This document shows, one piece after another, positions 35,607 to 44,285 of a stretch of 64,000 nucleotides of DNA. Both the position numbers and the translations under genes were made by a program. The stretch covers positions 1 to 64,000 of the forward strand of contig NZ_JANYUY010000011.1 in the NCBI RefSeq assembly GCF_025060755.1, given 5' to 3'. Below the pieces are notes generated by a model. That model did no database searches and was not told where the DNA came from. It saw only the letters and a list, made by a program, of their open reading frames with translations. The DNA comes from Paenibacillus doosanensis. GTDB taxonomy: Bacteria > Bacillota > Bacilli > Paenibacillales > NBRC-103111. The number at the start of each line of letters is the position of its first letter. Position 1 is the stretch's first letter.

Positions 35607-37417
35607 CGCTGCAGCTGCAGCAGGTTACAGTGATGCCGCCTCGCGGCGGATCGGCGGCGATCTTGTCCGAGGTGAGCCATACTTTCCCCGACGGGACGAT
35701 CACTTTGATCGCGGGCCGCACCGGCTCCGGCAAGAGCACTCTGCTCCACGCGCTGGCGGGGCTGATTCCTGCCGCCTCCGGACAAATCCTCTGCGGCGGC
35801 GAGCCTCTGTGGCGGGACGGCCGTGTGCAGAAATCCGTCTGGCTCCGCTCGGGTATCGTCTTTCAGTATCCGGAACGCCAATTGTTTGCCGACAGCGTGA
35901 TGAAAGAATTTCTTTATTCGCTGCAGCCTCTTCGGCTATCGAAGCCGGAAGCGCTCGCGCGAATCCGCGGGTCGCTGGCCCTGCTGGAGCTGCCCGAGTC
36001 CATTCTGCAAGAATCGGTCTTCACCTTATCGGACGGCTGGAAGCGCAAAGCCGCCCTCGCCACCGCTTGGGCGGCTGAGCCGGACTGGCTGCTGCTCGAC
36101 GAGCCGACGGCGGGCATCGATCCGCAAGGAATACCGCCGCTGCTCGCGGCGATCAAATCACATCGCGAGCTCGGCACAGGCGGAGTCATCATCGTAAGCC
36201 ATGATCTGGATACGTTCCTGCCCGTCGCGGATCAGGTCCTCATCATGCAGCGCGGCACGGTCGCCGCCGCCACGTCTCCGGCCGGGCTGTACGACGATCC
36301 CGGCCCGCTGCTTAGGGCCGAAGTCGGACTGCCGGCCTCGATCCGCATCGCGCAGGAGCTGCGGAAGCGAGGGTTCCGGCTGGCCGGACGCCCTCTGTCC
36401 GCCGACGATACCGCCGAGGCGGTCGTTCGGGCGCTGCGCGCGCCGCAGCCTGCGCAATCCTCTGCGGTGGATACGGCGGCGGCAGAGGGCGGCAGCCTCG
36501 CAGCCGAGCCCGGTTTGCCGCCTGCGGATGCGGGCGCGGGCGCTGAGGAAGCGCTGGCTGCCGTCCAATGCACAGCCAGCGGCGGCGAGGCTCGCAGCAT
36601 GGCCGAAGCTGCAGCGGCTTCGGTGCCTGCCGCAGCGGCAGACGAAGGCTTGCACCGGTTTCATCCGATCGCCAAGTGGATATTTTACGTAGCCGTATCG
36701 ACCGGTATGCTTCTGCAAAACCGGTGGCCCGGACTGCTCTTCTCCGCTCTGATCGTCGCCGCTATGGTCTACGGGGCAGGCGTATCCATGCGAACGGCCG
36801 GCAGGGCGGTTAAAGCGTTCGCCGTCTTCATCGTCATATCCGCCCTGCTGTCCGGGGTGGAGCCCGCGGCGGACGGAGAGTGGTGGCGCTGGCAAGCCGC
36901 GTCTTTTTCCTGGGACGCCGCTTTTCGAACCGTTCGCCAGCTCTCCGTGTTCTTTCTCGTGCTGGTCGCCGGCGTCGCCTTTGCCGTCAGCACCCGCCCT
37001 TCGATGATGCAGCGCGGGCTGGAGCAAGCTTTATCGTTTCTCGAACGGTTTCGCATTCCCGTCTCCGTCTTCACCTTCTCCGCCTCTCTTCTGCTGCGCT
37101 TCATTCCGTTAATAGCGGCGGAAACAGAACGGATGTCGCTGATCGTCAGAGCGCGCGGCAAAGCCGTGGCGAAGCCCGGCGCAGCCTTGCGCCTTCGGGA
37201 CGTGCCGGTATTCATGATCCCGCTGCTGCTGTCGATGATGCGGCATGCCGAGGATTTAGCCCTCGCCCTGGAGGCCCGAGGCTGCAAACTGCATCGGCTG
37301 AACCGCTCTTCCGCAGACTACCCGCCTTTCCGGCGGAGAGATTGGCTTGCTGCCGCAGTCGGGATCGCGCTGCTCATTCTTTTGTTCATATTGAATACAT
37401 CGCTAAAAGGGTGGTGA
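35603..37417 (+). CDS. Fused EcfA2 ATPase and EcfT transmembrane protein
   Basis: A 604-residue protein that combines two ECF subunits usually encoded separately. Residues 1-285 are an ABC ATPase (Walker A GRTGSGKST at 38-46, Walker B LLLDEPTAGIDP). Its signature is LSDGWKRK instead of LSGGQ, so this site may be degenerate. An alanine- and proline-rich linker of about 70 residues follows. The rest is EcfT: about five membrane spans and two coupling motifs, VRARGKA and LEARGCK, that contact the ATPases. The stop codon TGA (37415-37417) and the last residues KGW come from repeat R copy 4. The fusion is continuous in one frame. Confidence 0.93.
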   Translation: MTLQLQQVTVMPPRGGSAAILSEVSHTFPDGTITLIAGRTGSGKSTLLHALAGLIPAASGQILCGGEPLWRDGRVQKSVWLRSGIVFQYPERQLFADSVMKEFLYSLQPLRLSKPEALARIRGSLALLELPESILQESVFTLSDGWKRKAALATAWAAEPDWLLLDEPTAGIDPQGIPPLLAAIKSHRELGTGGVIIVSHDLDTFLPVADQVLIMQRGTVAAATSPAGLYDDPGPLLRAEVGLPASIRIAQELRKRGFRLAGRPLSADDTAEAVVRALRAPQPAQSSAVDTAAAEGGSLAAEPGLPPADAGAGAEEALAAVQCTASGGEARSMAEAAAASVPAAAADEGLHRFHPIAKWIFYVAVSTGMLLQNRWPGLLFSALIVAAMVYGAGVSMRTAGRAVKAFAVFIVISALLSGVEPAADGEWWRWQAASFSWDAAFRTVRQLSVFFLVLVAGVAFAVSTRPSMMQRGLEQALSFLERFRIPVSVFTFSASLLLRFIPLIAAETERMSLIVRARGKAVAKPGAALRLRDVPVFMIPLLLSMMRHAEDLALALEARGCKLHRLNRSSADYPPFRRRDWLAAAVGIALLILLFILNTSLKGW

Positions 37418-37579
37418 AAAAGTCCGCTGCGGCGTCCATTTGATCCTCCAATCGCTGTTGTAAACGGATTCTTTGGATTGTTTTTTCGTTTTTCTGTGGA
37501 GAGAATCCGTTTTCAAAGGCGAACGCTTACGCTTTTCCAGATTCAAATGGCCCCTCCGCTCTTTTTTCACCACGCTTCC
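37404..37579. repeat. Gene-boundary palindromic repeat R, copy 4 (with insertion)
   Basis: Runs from CTAAAAGGGTGGTGAAAAAG to CACCACGCTTCC. The middle holds an extra 45-50 bp (37461-37516) absent from copy 2, with its own AACGGATTCT/AGAATCCGTT stem. Its start provides the stop codon of the EcfA2-EcfT gene. Confidence 0.8.
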
Positions 37580-37684
37580 AAAGACAGCCGCTTAAGCTCA
37601 GATGAGCCCGAAGCGGCTTTTCCCGCATGGCCCGAAGCGAGAACACGCAAAAGGCCGCCCCCTGCATAAGGGAGCAGCCCTGTA

Positions 37685-37812
37685 AGAGTCTGTCCGATGA
37701 ACGACGACGTAGAAAGTATATCTATGCAAAATGACAGTATTCATGCAGCGTTAGCGGCAAAATAGGCAGTCATTATTCATTCAATATGCATAAACGTAAC
37801 TCCATCGGACAG
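37685..37812. mobile_element. MITE-like element M, copy 3 (trimmed right end)
   Basis: AGAGTCTGTCCGATGAA at the left, the shared interior with ATGCAAAATGACAGTA and GGCAAAATAGGCAGTC, and a right end cut after ATCGGACAG. It lies 9 bp from the 3' end of the LysR gene. Confidence 0.75.
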
Positions 37813-37820
37813 ATGCATTC

Positions 37821-38726
37821 TCACTCGCTTATGGCCGCTTCGGCCAGCATCGTCATAAACCGTTCCGCCGCAAGCGGCAGCGAGGCTGCCTTGCGCGACG
37901 CGACGCCGATCATTCGCGGCGGAATCGGCTCCGCGAGCGGCAGCTCGAACAACTGCCCGCCTGCAAGCTCCCTCCGGACGAACGCTCGGGTTACAAAGGC
38001 CGCTCCATAGCCGCGGCGAGCCATCTCGACCAGCATGTCCATGCTGCCCAGCTCAATATCCGCTTCCGCGGCCACTCCCTGGGTTTGCAGCCAGCCTTCC
38101 ACAAACCGTCGGGTGCTGCTCCCCGGCGACAGCAGCAGCAGCGGAAGCTTCGTGAGCCGGATCGCTGCGACCGGCCGACCGGCTTGAGCCAGCTTGCGGT
38201 AAGCTTCCCCGACGACGAAGCAGTCCTGGATGGAAAATAACGGACGGACGGCAAGCTCCGGGTCCGCCAACGGCAGATGCACCATGCCCAGATCGAGGCT
38301 GCCTTCCTGCAATTTGCCGGAGATTTCCGCCGTTTTTCCCTGCGTCAATCGAATTCTCACATCCGGATAGGCGGCATGAAACCGGTCCAACGAAGGCAGC
38401 AGCATATGCCTGATCACAGGCCCGCTCGCGCCGATCCGCAGCTCTCCGGCCGTAAGCCGCTGAAGCGACTGCAGCCGCTTCTCTCCGGCATCCAGTATGG
38501 CGAACGATTGCTCCACATAATCGTACAGCGATTGCCCTTCGCGGGTTAAGGAGACGCCCTTGGAGAGCCGGTCGAACAGCTTGGCTCCCAGCGTGTCTTC
38601 CAGCTGCTTGATCGAATAGCTGACGGAAGGCTGCGTAATATGCAGCTGCTGCGCCGCTTTGGTCAAGCTGCCCGAGCGGGCCGTGTACAGAAAAATACGG
38701 TACCATTCCAAATTCATCGACTGCAT
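37821..38726 (-). CDS. LysR family transcriptional regulator
   Basis: A 301-residue regulator with the N-terminal HTH typical of LysR (SLTKAAQQLHITQPSVSYSIKQLEDTLGAKLF), then a two-lobed effector domain beginning LRIGASGPVIRHMLLP. It is divergent from aroC with about 130 bp between, so it probably controls that gene and itself. The effector may be an aromatic precursor, but nothing in the sequence proves it. ATG 38726 has GAGAGG upstream. Confidence 0.93.
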   Translation of the reverse strand: MQSMNLEWYRIFLYTARSGSLTKAAQQLHITQPSVSYSIKQLEDTLGAKLFDRLSKGVSLTREGQSLYDYVEQSFAILDAGEKRLQSLQRLTAGELRIGASGPVIRHMLLPSLDRFHAAYPDVRIRLTQGKTAEISGKLQEGSLDLGMVHLPLADPELAVRPLFSIQDCFVVGEAYRKLAQAGRPVAAIRLTKLPLLLLSPGSSTRRFVEGWLQTQGVAAEADIELGSMDMLVEMARRGYGAAFVTRAFVRRELAGGQLFELPLAEPIPPRMIGVASRKAASLPLAAERFMTMLAEAAISE

Positions 38727-38854
38727 GATATAAATCCTCTCTATGGCAACAATTTAATTTTCGTATTTTATCTATTTCATGCTTGCAATTATAATGGGTA
38801 CCAGAGCAAACGTCAAAACGGAATATCATTCAATGATTGCAGGAGGAGATAGGA

Positions 38855-39910
38855 ATGGCCGGAAACAGTTTTGGAGAAAGCTTTAAGGTCACGACATTCG
38901 GAGAATCGCACGGGGAAGCGGTCGGGGTCATTATCGACGGGGTGACGCCGGGAGTGGAAATCGACGAGGCGTACATCCAGGTGCAGATGGACCGCCGCAA
39001 GCCGGGGCAGTCTTCCGTCACGTCCCCGCGCAAGGAGTACGATGAGGTTCATATCTTATCCGGCGTATTCGAAGGCAGGACGACGGGCACTCCGCTGTTC
39101 GTCGTTTTATACAACAAAGATATGAGGCCCGAAGCTTACGACGATATTAAACTGGCCTTTCGCCCGGGACATGCCGACTTTACGTATTTGCATAAATACG
39201 GCATTCGCGATCACCGGGGCAGCGGCAGAGCTTCCGGCAGAGAAACGGCAGGCCGCGTCGCCGCCGGAGCGGTCGCCCGCAAGCTGCTGGAGAGGCGAGG
39301 CGTCAGCGTGACCGCCTATACGAAGGAAATCGGCGGCATCCGCTGCGCCCGGTACGTCGAAGGCGAGAGCGAACGCAACGCCGTCAGAGCTTGCGATCCC
39401 GAAGCCGCAGACGCCATGATCCGCAAGATCGAAGCGCTGTCGTCCGCCGGGGACAGCTGCGGGGGCATCGTGGAGTGCCGCATCGGCGGCGTGCCGGCCG
39501 GTCTGGGCGAGCCCGTATTCGACAAGCTCGACGCCGATTTGGCCAAAGCGATGTTATCCATCGGAGCTGTGAAAGGCATTGAATTCGGGGCCGGCTTCGA
39601 GGCGGCTCGCATGCTCGGCAGCGAGCATAACGATGCGATGAACAGCCAGGGGTTCTTGAGCAATCATGCGGGCGGCATTCTCGGAGGCATCAGCACCGGC
39701 GCCGAAATCGTACTGCGCGTCGCCGTCAAGCCGACCTCCTCGATCTCGCTGCCTCAGCAGACGATCCGCATCAGCGGCGAGGAGCATACGATCCGCACCG
39801 TAGGACGGCACGACCCGTGCATCTGCCCGCGGATCGTGCCGGTCGTGGAAGCGATGGCCTGCCTCGTCCTTGAAGATCACTTGAAGCGGCAGGCCGCCCT
39901 GCATGCATAA
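38855..39910 (+). CDS. aroC: Chorismate synthase
   Basis: A 351-residue FMN-dependent enzyme that makes chorismate from 5-enolpyruvylshikimate-3-phosphate, the branch point to aromatic amino acids and folate. The start MAGNSFGESFKVTTFGESHG, the GVIIDG block, RPGHADFTYLHKYG, RGSGRASGRETAGRVA and the SNHAGGILGGIS motif are all diagnostic. The sequence resembles the enterobacterial form (KPTSSISLP) more than the Bacillus form, so this may be a second copy beyond the aro operon. AGGAGG precedes ATG 38855. It is divergent from a LysR gene, an unusual setting for aroC. A weak GC-rich hairpin (39918-39937) follows. Confidence 0.95.
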   Translation: MAGNSFGESFKVTTFGESHGEAVGVIIDGVTPGVEIDEAYIQVQMDRRKPGQSSVTSPRKEYDEVHILSGVFEGRTTGTPLFVVLYNKDMRPEAYDDIKLAFRPGHADFTYLHKYGIRDHRGSGRASGRETAGRVAAGAVARKLLERRGVSVTAYTKEIGGIRCARYVEGESERNAVRACDPEAADAMIRKIEALSSAGDSCGGIVECRIGGVPAGLGEPVFDKLDADLAKAMLSIGAVKGIEFGAGFEAARMLGSEHNDAMNSQGFLSNHAGGILGGISTGAEIVLRVAVKPTSSISLPQQTIRISGEEHTIRTVGRHDPCICPRIVPVVEAMACLVLEDHLKRQAALHA

Positions 39911-40091
39911 ACGGAACGGGCGGCTGCCGCACCGCCCGCCCTGCTTTGCTTGCACACCGATTCGTCCCATTCCGGCTTGATCGCCGTGACGGAATCGGAC
40001 TGCTCGTTATCTGCTAGGCGCGTCGATCCGGCTGCGCTGCCGGCCGACTCGTCTTTCCCGCCCGGCAGCATGGCGCAGGCGCGGTCAAGCT

Positions 40092-41246
40092 TTATTGGAT
40101 ATCCGGCTGCCCTGTCGCTTTATTCACAAGTTGCTTCAGCATAGCGCCTTGCGAGCCGCATTGCCCCCTTATAATATCCTCCTCGGTGAACCGCGCCATC
40201 AATATCTCCCGTTGTTTCACCCGTTCCCAATCATACGTCACATAAATGTATCCGTCCGAGGCTTCGACAGCATCGGGATAAGACACCTCATTGCGTTCAT
40301 CCAGCAATAACGTATACGGCCATGTCTTCCCGTCGTCTTCGCTCAATAACGCAGTCAGATGGCTCCGACCTTTCCAGCTTTTCACATTCCCTTGGCTCAT
40401 AATATCGTCCAAGTCAATTCTTTCCTCAAAATGATAATGATTAATCAATAACAGCCTTCCCGATTTCAATCTGCGAATATGAAAGCGCGAGCATGGTCCG
40501 TCGATATGGCTTTTCCGGCCCGGAAACCAAGTATAACCTCCATCATGCGAAAAGCTCTCCCCAATCCCGTCAAACGTTCTGACAAGCATCCATAAGGTCC
40601 CGTCGTTTTTTTCCACGATCATATGCTCGTCGAAGCCTCGATTAGGCACATCCGCATGACCTCTAAGACTAATCGTATTCCCGTTATCGGCGGATACGTA
40701 AACATTGGAAAACTGCTCATGCTGGAGTCCGTGATTTTCGCTTGGCCTGCTTCCGCTCGTATTGCACCATATCGCGCAAGGAAACAGCCATTCTTGCTTC
40801 GATGTGACAACAGGTTTATTCATCATAATGCCGTTGGCTATTCTTCGCGGTGGAGACCAGTTCAGCTTCTTCGCATCCGGATCTTCGCAAACGGAAACCC
40901 ATACTCCCATTCTTCCGTCGTTAAATCCGCGCGCCTGCGTCCAAGTCAACCATAATCTTTTCAAAGGATCGATCCATAAATTGGGATCATAAATACGGCA
41001 TTCCCGATCGGGATGCTCCACGACGGTAACGCCTGAGCGGAACGTCTGCCCATGATCGTCGCTTACGCATAAAACCATCATATTGCCGCCAACCTCCGCA
41101 TCCTGTCCGGAGTAAAAATCGATAAAGATTCTTCCTTGATCCGTGACTTCAATCGAAGGAATCCCTTGCCAACGCCGATAATGATCCTTAAATCTCTCTT
41201 CGGTAGGCTCTATAAATATATGAGCCGGTTGTAATGCGGAATCCAT
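40092..41246 (-). CDS. Sialidase-like (BNR/Asp-box) protein
   Basis: A 384-residue six-bladed propeller protein without signal peptide. Asp-box repeats S-x-D-x-G-x-T-W/F are visible four times: SDDHGQTF, SADNGNTI, SHDGGYTWF and SEDDGKTW. The early GIPSIEVTDQGRIFIDFYSG strand fits the sialidase superfamily. The usual catalytic Arg triad cannot be confirmed by eye, so it could be a hydrolase, a lyase or a non-sialic glycan enzyme. AAGGAG precedes the ATG. It ends the operon that starts with the FCD regulator, though repeat R copy 5 separates it from the small membrane protein gene. Confidence 0.82.
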   Translation of the reverse strand: MDSALQPAHIFIEPTEERFKDHYRRWQGIPSIEVTDQGRIFIDFYSGQDAEVGGNMMVLCVSDDHGQTFRSGVTVVEHPDRECRIYDPNLWIDPLKRLWLTWTQARGFNDGRMGVWVSVCEDPDAKKLNWSPPRRIANGIMMNKPVVTSKQEWLFPCAIWCNTSGSRPSENHGLQHEQFSNVYVSADNGNTISLRGHADVPNRGFDEHMIVEKNDGTLWMLVRTFDGIGESFSHDGGYTWFPGRKSHIDGPCSRFHIRRLKSGRLLLINHYHFEERIDLDDIMSQGNVKSWKGRSHLTALLSEDDGKTWPYTLLLDERNEVSYPDAVEASDGYIYVTYDWERVKQREILMARFTEEDIIRGQCGSQGAMLKQLVNKATGQPDIQ

Positions 41247-41277
41247 AGATGTTCCATCTCCTTATCTCCGTTGTGGT

Positions 41278-41369
41278 CTAGAAGGGGGGAAAATCCGTCT
41301 ACAAAGTCGAACGCTTACGCTGCTTCAGATTCCAATGGCCCCTCAGCTCTTGTTTCACCGCGCTTCTAG
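41278..41369. repeat. Gene-boundary palindromic repeat R, copy 5 (short, complete)
   Basis: A 92-bp form bounded by CTAGAAG (41278-41284) and CTTCTAG (41363-41369). It contains GAACGCTTACGCTGCTTCAG and GTTTCACCGCGC. Its right end provides the TAG stop codon of the small membrane protein gene (41366-41368). Confidence 0.8.
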
Positions 41370-41614
41370 TTATCTTCATGAAAGACGGCTGATCCGCCCG
41401 CCTGGTAGGATTCAGCCTTTTTCATCGTTAGGAAGCTGCCGATAAAAAAGGCTGCTCCGAACAAAACGGTGAAAATCCCCCACCATAAATTGATATTATA
41501 TGGAAAGTATTCCGTCGTTTTATTCGTAAACAAGCCGTATATCGTTAAAACGACGCCGAGGTAACAAAAAATAACGCCTGTTAAAAATTTAAGATCAAAC
41601 AGCAATCGCTTCAT
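41366..41614 (-). CDS. Small two-span membrane protein beside a sodium symporter
   Basis: An 82-residue protein with two hydrophobic spans, LKFLTGVIFCYLGVVLTIYG and WWGIFTVLFGAAFFIGSFL. Start ATG 41614 follows GGGGAG at a fair distance. It directly follows the symporter gene in the same direction (66 bp). Several SSS-family symporters have a small partner subunit of this size, so it may be an accessory subunit. I do not recognise a named family. The stop codon lies in repeat R copy 5. Confidence 0.75.
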   Translation of the reverse strand: MKRLLFDLKFLTGVIFCYLGVVLTIYGLFTNKTTEYFPYNINLWWGIFTVLFGAAFFIGSFLTMKKAESYQAGGSAVFHEDN

Positions 41615-41679
41615 ACTATCACTCCCCGTCTGTTTCGTTGCAATCAGCCGACATTTACGCCTGGACAAGTTGAAACCGC

Positions 41680-43290
41680 TTACCAATAATAAAGATTAAT
41701 AACAAGCATAATAATCAGAGAAATGACGGATAAATAGCCTGGGCGTTTATACCAAGGAAGATGGGCGTACGATATTTTTTCGCTGACGCTTCGCACTAAT
41801 CCTTTAAGCTCGCTTTCCGGTCTCGGTTTCGTAAACAAGCTTACGACGACGGTGATGACCATAGTTACGATCCAAGCCCATAGTGCCCTTGAGAAGTTGC
41901 CTTCCGCGAGTGTGCTATAGAAATCGCTTGGAATGAAGAAGAACATCAGGAAGGAGCTTGCAACCCCCAATAACAGTCCCCAGAACGCGCCCCATCCGGT
42001 AGCTCGTTTCCAGAACACTCCCAAGAAGAAGGTGGCAAAGAACGGTGCGTTAAAGAAGGAGAACAGCATTTGAATGTAATCCATAATGTTCGGAAATTTG
42101 GCTGCAATAAACGCGGCGAACACGGCGCATATGGTCCCAATCACAACCATGAGACGCCCGACTTTAATATAATGCCGGTCACTGCCGTCCTTGTTAATAT
42201 AAGCTTGATAAATATCATAGGTCCACACGGTAGTAAAAGCGGTAATATTCCCCGCCATCCCGCTCATGAAAGCGGCCAATAGAGCGGTGATCCCGAGACC
42301 GAACAGCCCTTCGGGCAATAATTTCACCAGTGTCAACGGCAACGCTAGATTGTAGGGCAAGTCAGGGTTTTTGCCTAGCTCGGGAAAAAGCGGAACGGCT
42401 ATAAATCCCGGAATGATAACGACAATGGGCACGATAAGTCGAAAAAAGGAGGCGTAGACCGGCGTGTTTTGAACAGCTCTTACATCCTTGGCGGCAAAAG
42501 CCCTTTGGGCAACCAGGAAGTCGGTCATCCAATATCCGAACGAGAGAACGAAGCTAAGACCTATAATGACGCCAAACCAGCTTACCCCCATCGGATTATC
42601 GGCCGTGCTGCTCAAGCCCTGCCATAGATGTGTGAACGACTCGGGCAAATTAGCCAAAATACCGTTGATGCCTCCAAACTTATACATTCCGATCAGCGCA
42701 ACGGGCAGCAAACCGATCCATATTAAGAAAAATTGAATGACCTCATTGTAGATCGATGAAGTTAATCCGCCCAGCGATACGTATAATAGAACGACTATGG
42801 CCGCAACAATGATGCTGAAGACCATCGACCATCCCAACAGCACGCTGAATATTAATCCCATCGCGTACAAACTAATTCCGGAAAATAAAATGGTCAGGAC
42901 GAAAAAGGTGATGGCGTTCAATCCCCGGGTGGCTTCATTGAAACGAAATCTTAAATACTCCGGAATCGTTCTCGCTTTCGATGCATAGAAGAACGGATAC
43001 ATGTACAAGCCTACGAAGATCATGGCGGGCACTGCTCCCATCCAATAATAATGCATAGTCAGCATGCCGTACTGCGCACCGCTGGCCGCCATTCCCAGCA
43101 ATTCCAGCGCGCCTAAATTCGCCGCCAAATAGGCGATTCCCGTCATCCATGCCGGAAGCGACCGGCCCGAAAGAAAGAAGTCGCTGTCGGTTTTGATCAG
43201 CTTGCGAACAATGAATCCGACGACGATGACAAATGCAAAATAACTAAAAATAATGAAATAATCGATCGTGCCAACTGAAATTTGTCCCAT
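41680..43290 (-). CDS. Sodium:solute symporter (SSS family)
   Basis: A 536-residue transporter with about 13 hydrophobic segments. The opening YFIIFSYFAFVIVVGF, the loop FFLSGRSLPAWMTGIAYLAA, the GGLTSSIYNEVIQF helix and GYWMTDFLVAQRAFAAKD are SSS hallmarks. It imports a sugar, acid or nucleobase-related compound with sodium. It shares an operon with an epimerase, an allantoinase-like amidohydrolase and the FCD regulator, so the substrate probably feeds these enzymes. ATG 43290 is favoured over an overlapping ATG at 43296 for spacing from GGCGGG. Confidence 0.93.
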   Translation of the reverse strand: MGQISVGTIDYFIIFSYFAFVIVVGFIVRKLIKTDSDFFLSGRSLPAWMTGIAYLAANLGALELLGMAASGAQYGMLTMHYYWMGAVPAMIFVGLYMYPFFYASKARTIPEYLRFRFNEATRGLNAITFFVLTILFSGISLYAMGLIFSVLLGWSMVFSIIVAAIVVLLYVSLGGLTSSIYNEVIQFFLIWIGLLPVALIGMYKFGGINGILANLPESFTHLWQGLSSTADNPMGVSWFGVIIGLSFVLSFGYWMTDFLVAQRAFAAKDVRAVQNTPVYASFFRLIVPIVVIIPGFIAVPLFPELGKNPDLPYNLALPLTLVKLLPEGLFGLGITALLAAFMSGMAGNITAFTTVWTYDIYQAYINKDGSDRHYIKVGRLMVVIGTICAVFAAFIAAKFPNIMDYIQMLFSFFNAPFFATFFLGVFWKRATGWGAFWGLLLGVASSFLMFFFIPSDFYSTLAEGNFSRALWAWIVTMVITVVVSLFTKPRPESELKGLVRSVSEKISYAHLPWYKRPGYLSVISLIIMLVINLYYW

Positions 43291-43313
43291 GGACATTCAC
43301 CCGCCCCGTTAAA

Positions 43314-44237
43314 TTAAACGCTTTCAAACTGCCCGCTGCTTGCTTTCTCCAAATATTTTGCATAATCCGCAATGCCGTCTTCAAGATTATATTTGGCTTT
43401 AAACTGCAGCTGACGCTCCGCTTCGCCGCAATCGAACGCACCGATAAAATCATAGCCTAAATCTCCGGAGCCCAGCTTGATGGATCTATTAGGGTAGAGC
43501 TTTTTAATAATGGCCGCAACCTCCGTCATCTTGGTATTGACGCCTGTTCCGATATTAAAGATGCTGGAACTGCATGTTTCGGCCTGCAGCGCTTGGTATA
43601 CGGCAAGAGCGGCATCCTTCACATAAATGAATTCCAATCGCTGATCCGCGCCCTTCGCATCATCGACGTCTATTCCGTTCACAGCCCGCTCCAGCAGGGA
43701 CTTGATGGGGTCGGGCATGAACCGGTAGGGCCCGTATACGAAAGCAAGACGTAAAGAAATGACGTTCATCCCGTAATTTCTGTTGTACGTCTCCCCCAGA
43801 TACTCGCCCGTTAATTTGGTTACGGCATACGTATTCTCCGGATTTACCTTGCTTTCCAATGTAGTTACGGCTGCGGCATGATTGCCGTAGACAGCGCCGG
43901 AGCTCAAATAGACCACTTTACGGATATGAAATATTTTTGCCGCTTCGAGGATCGTCGTCGTTCCTACAATATTGGTTCGTACAGTCTCATAAGGCGATAT
44001 TTCTCCCGCATGAGGATGTGAAATTCCGCCCGAATGAACTATCGCGTCAATGCCGTGCTTTTGGATAATCGAGACCAATCTCGGAAAATCGCACAAGTCT
44101 CCCGTTTCAACGGTAAAATGCTCCGTCAGCGGCGATGTTTTCTGGTCAAATCCTACGACGTTATGGCCTTCGCGGGATAATAGTTCCATCACTGCGGACC
44201 CTACTAGCCCTGAGCTTCCCGTGACTAATACGTTCAT
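43314..44237 (-). CDS. NAD-dependent epimerase/dehydratase (extended SDR)
   Basis: A 307-residue extended short-chain dehydrogenase. The N-terminal Rossmann motif is VTGSSGLVGSAV, with SSGAVYG at the catalytic Ser region and YAVTK for the catalytic Tyr and Lys. Members act on nucleotide sugars or sugar acids; the residues near SGGISHPHAG and RLAFVYGPYR resemble uronate and related dehydrogenases. ATG 44237 has AGGAGG upstream, while the frame's earlier start at 44285 has none. It lies between the symporter and amidohydrolase genes in one operon. Exact substrate unknown. Confidence 0.9.
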   Translation of the reverse strand: MNVLVTGSSGLVGSAVMELLSREGHNVVGFDQKTSPLTEHFTVETGDLCDFPRLVSIIQKHGIDAIVHSGGISHPHAGEISPYETVRTNIVGTTTILEAAKIFHIRKVVYLSSGAVYGNHAAAVTTLESKVNPENTYAVTKLTGEYLGETYNRNYGMNVISLRLAFVYGPYRFMPDPIKSLLERAVNGIDVDDAKGADQRLEFIYVKDAALAVYQALQAETCSSSIFNIGTGVNTKMTEVAAIIKKLYPNRSIKLGSGDLGYDFIGAFDCGEAERQLQFKAKYNLEDGIADYAKYLEKASSGQFESV

Positions 44238-44285
44238 GCTTATTCCTCCTTTATTTAACCCCCAAAAAGGGGGAGAATGGATCAA

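Noticed and set aside
35603-37417. Possibility that the ATPase-EcfT fusion is two genes
   Set aside because: The frame is continuous with no internal ribosome site at the EcfT start, and the linker is codon-regular.
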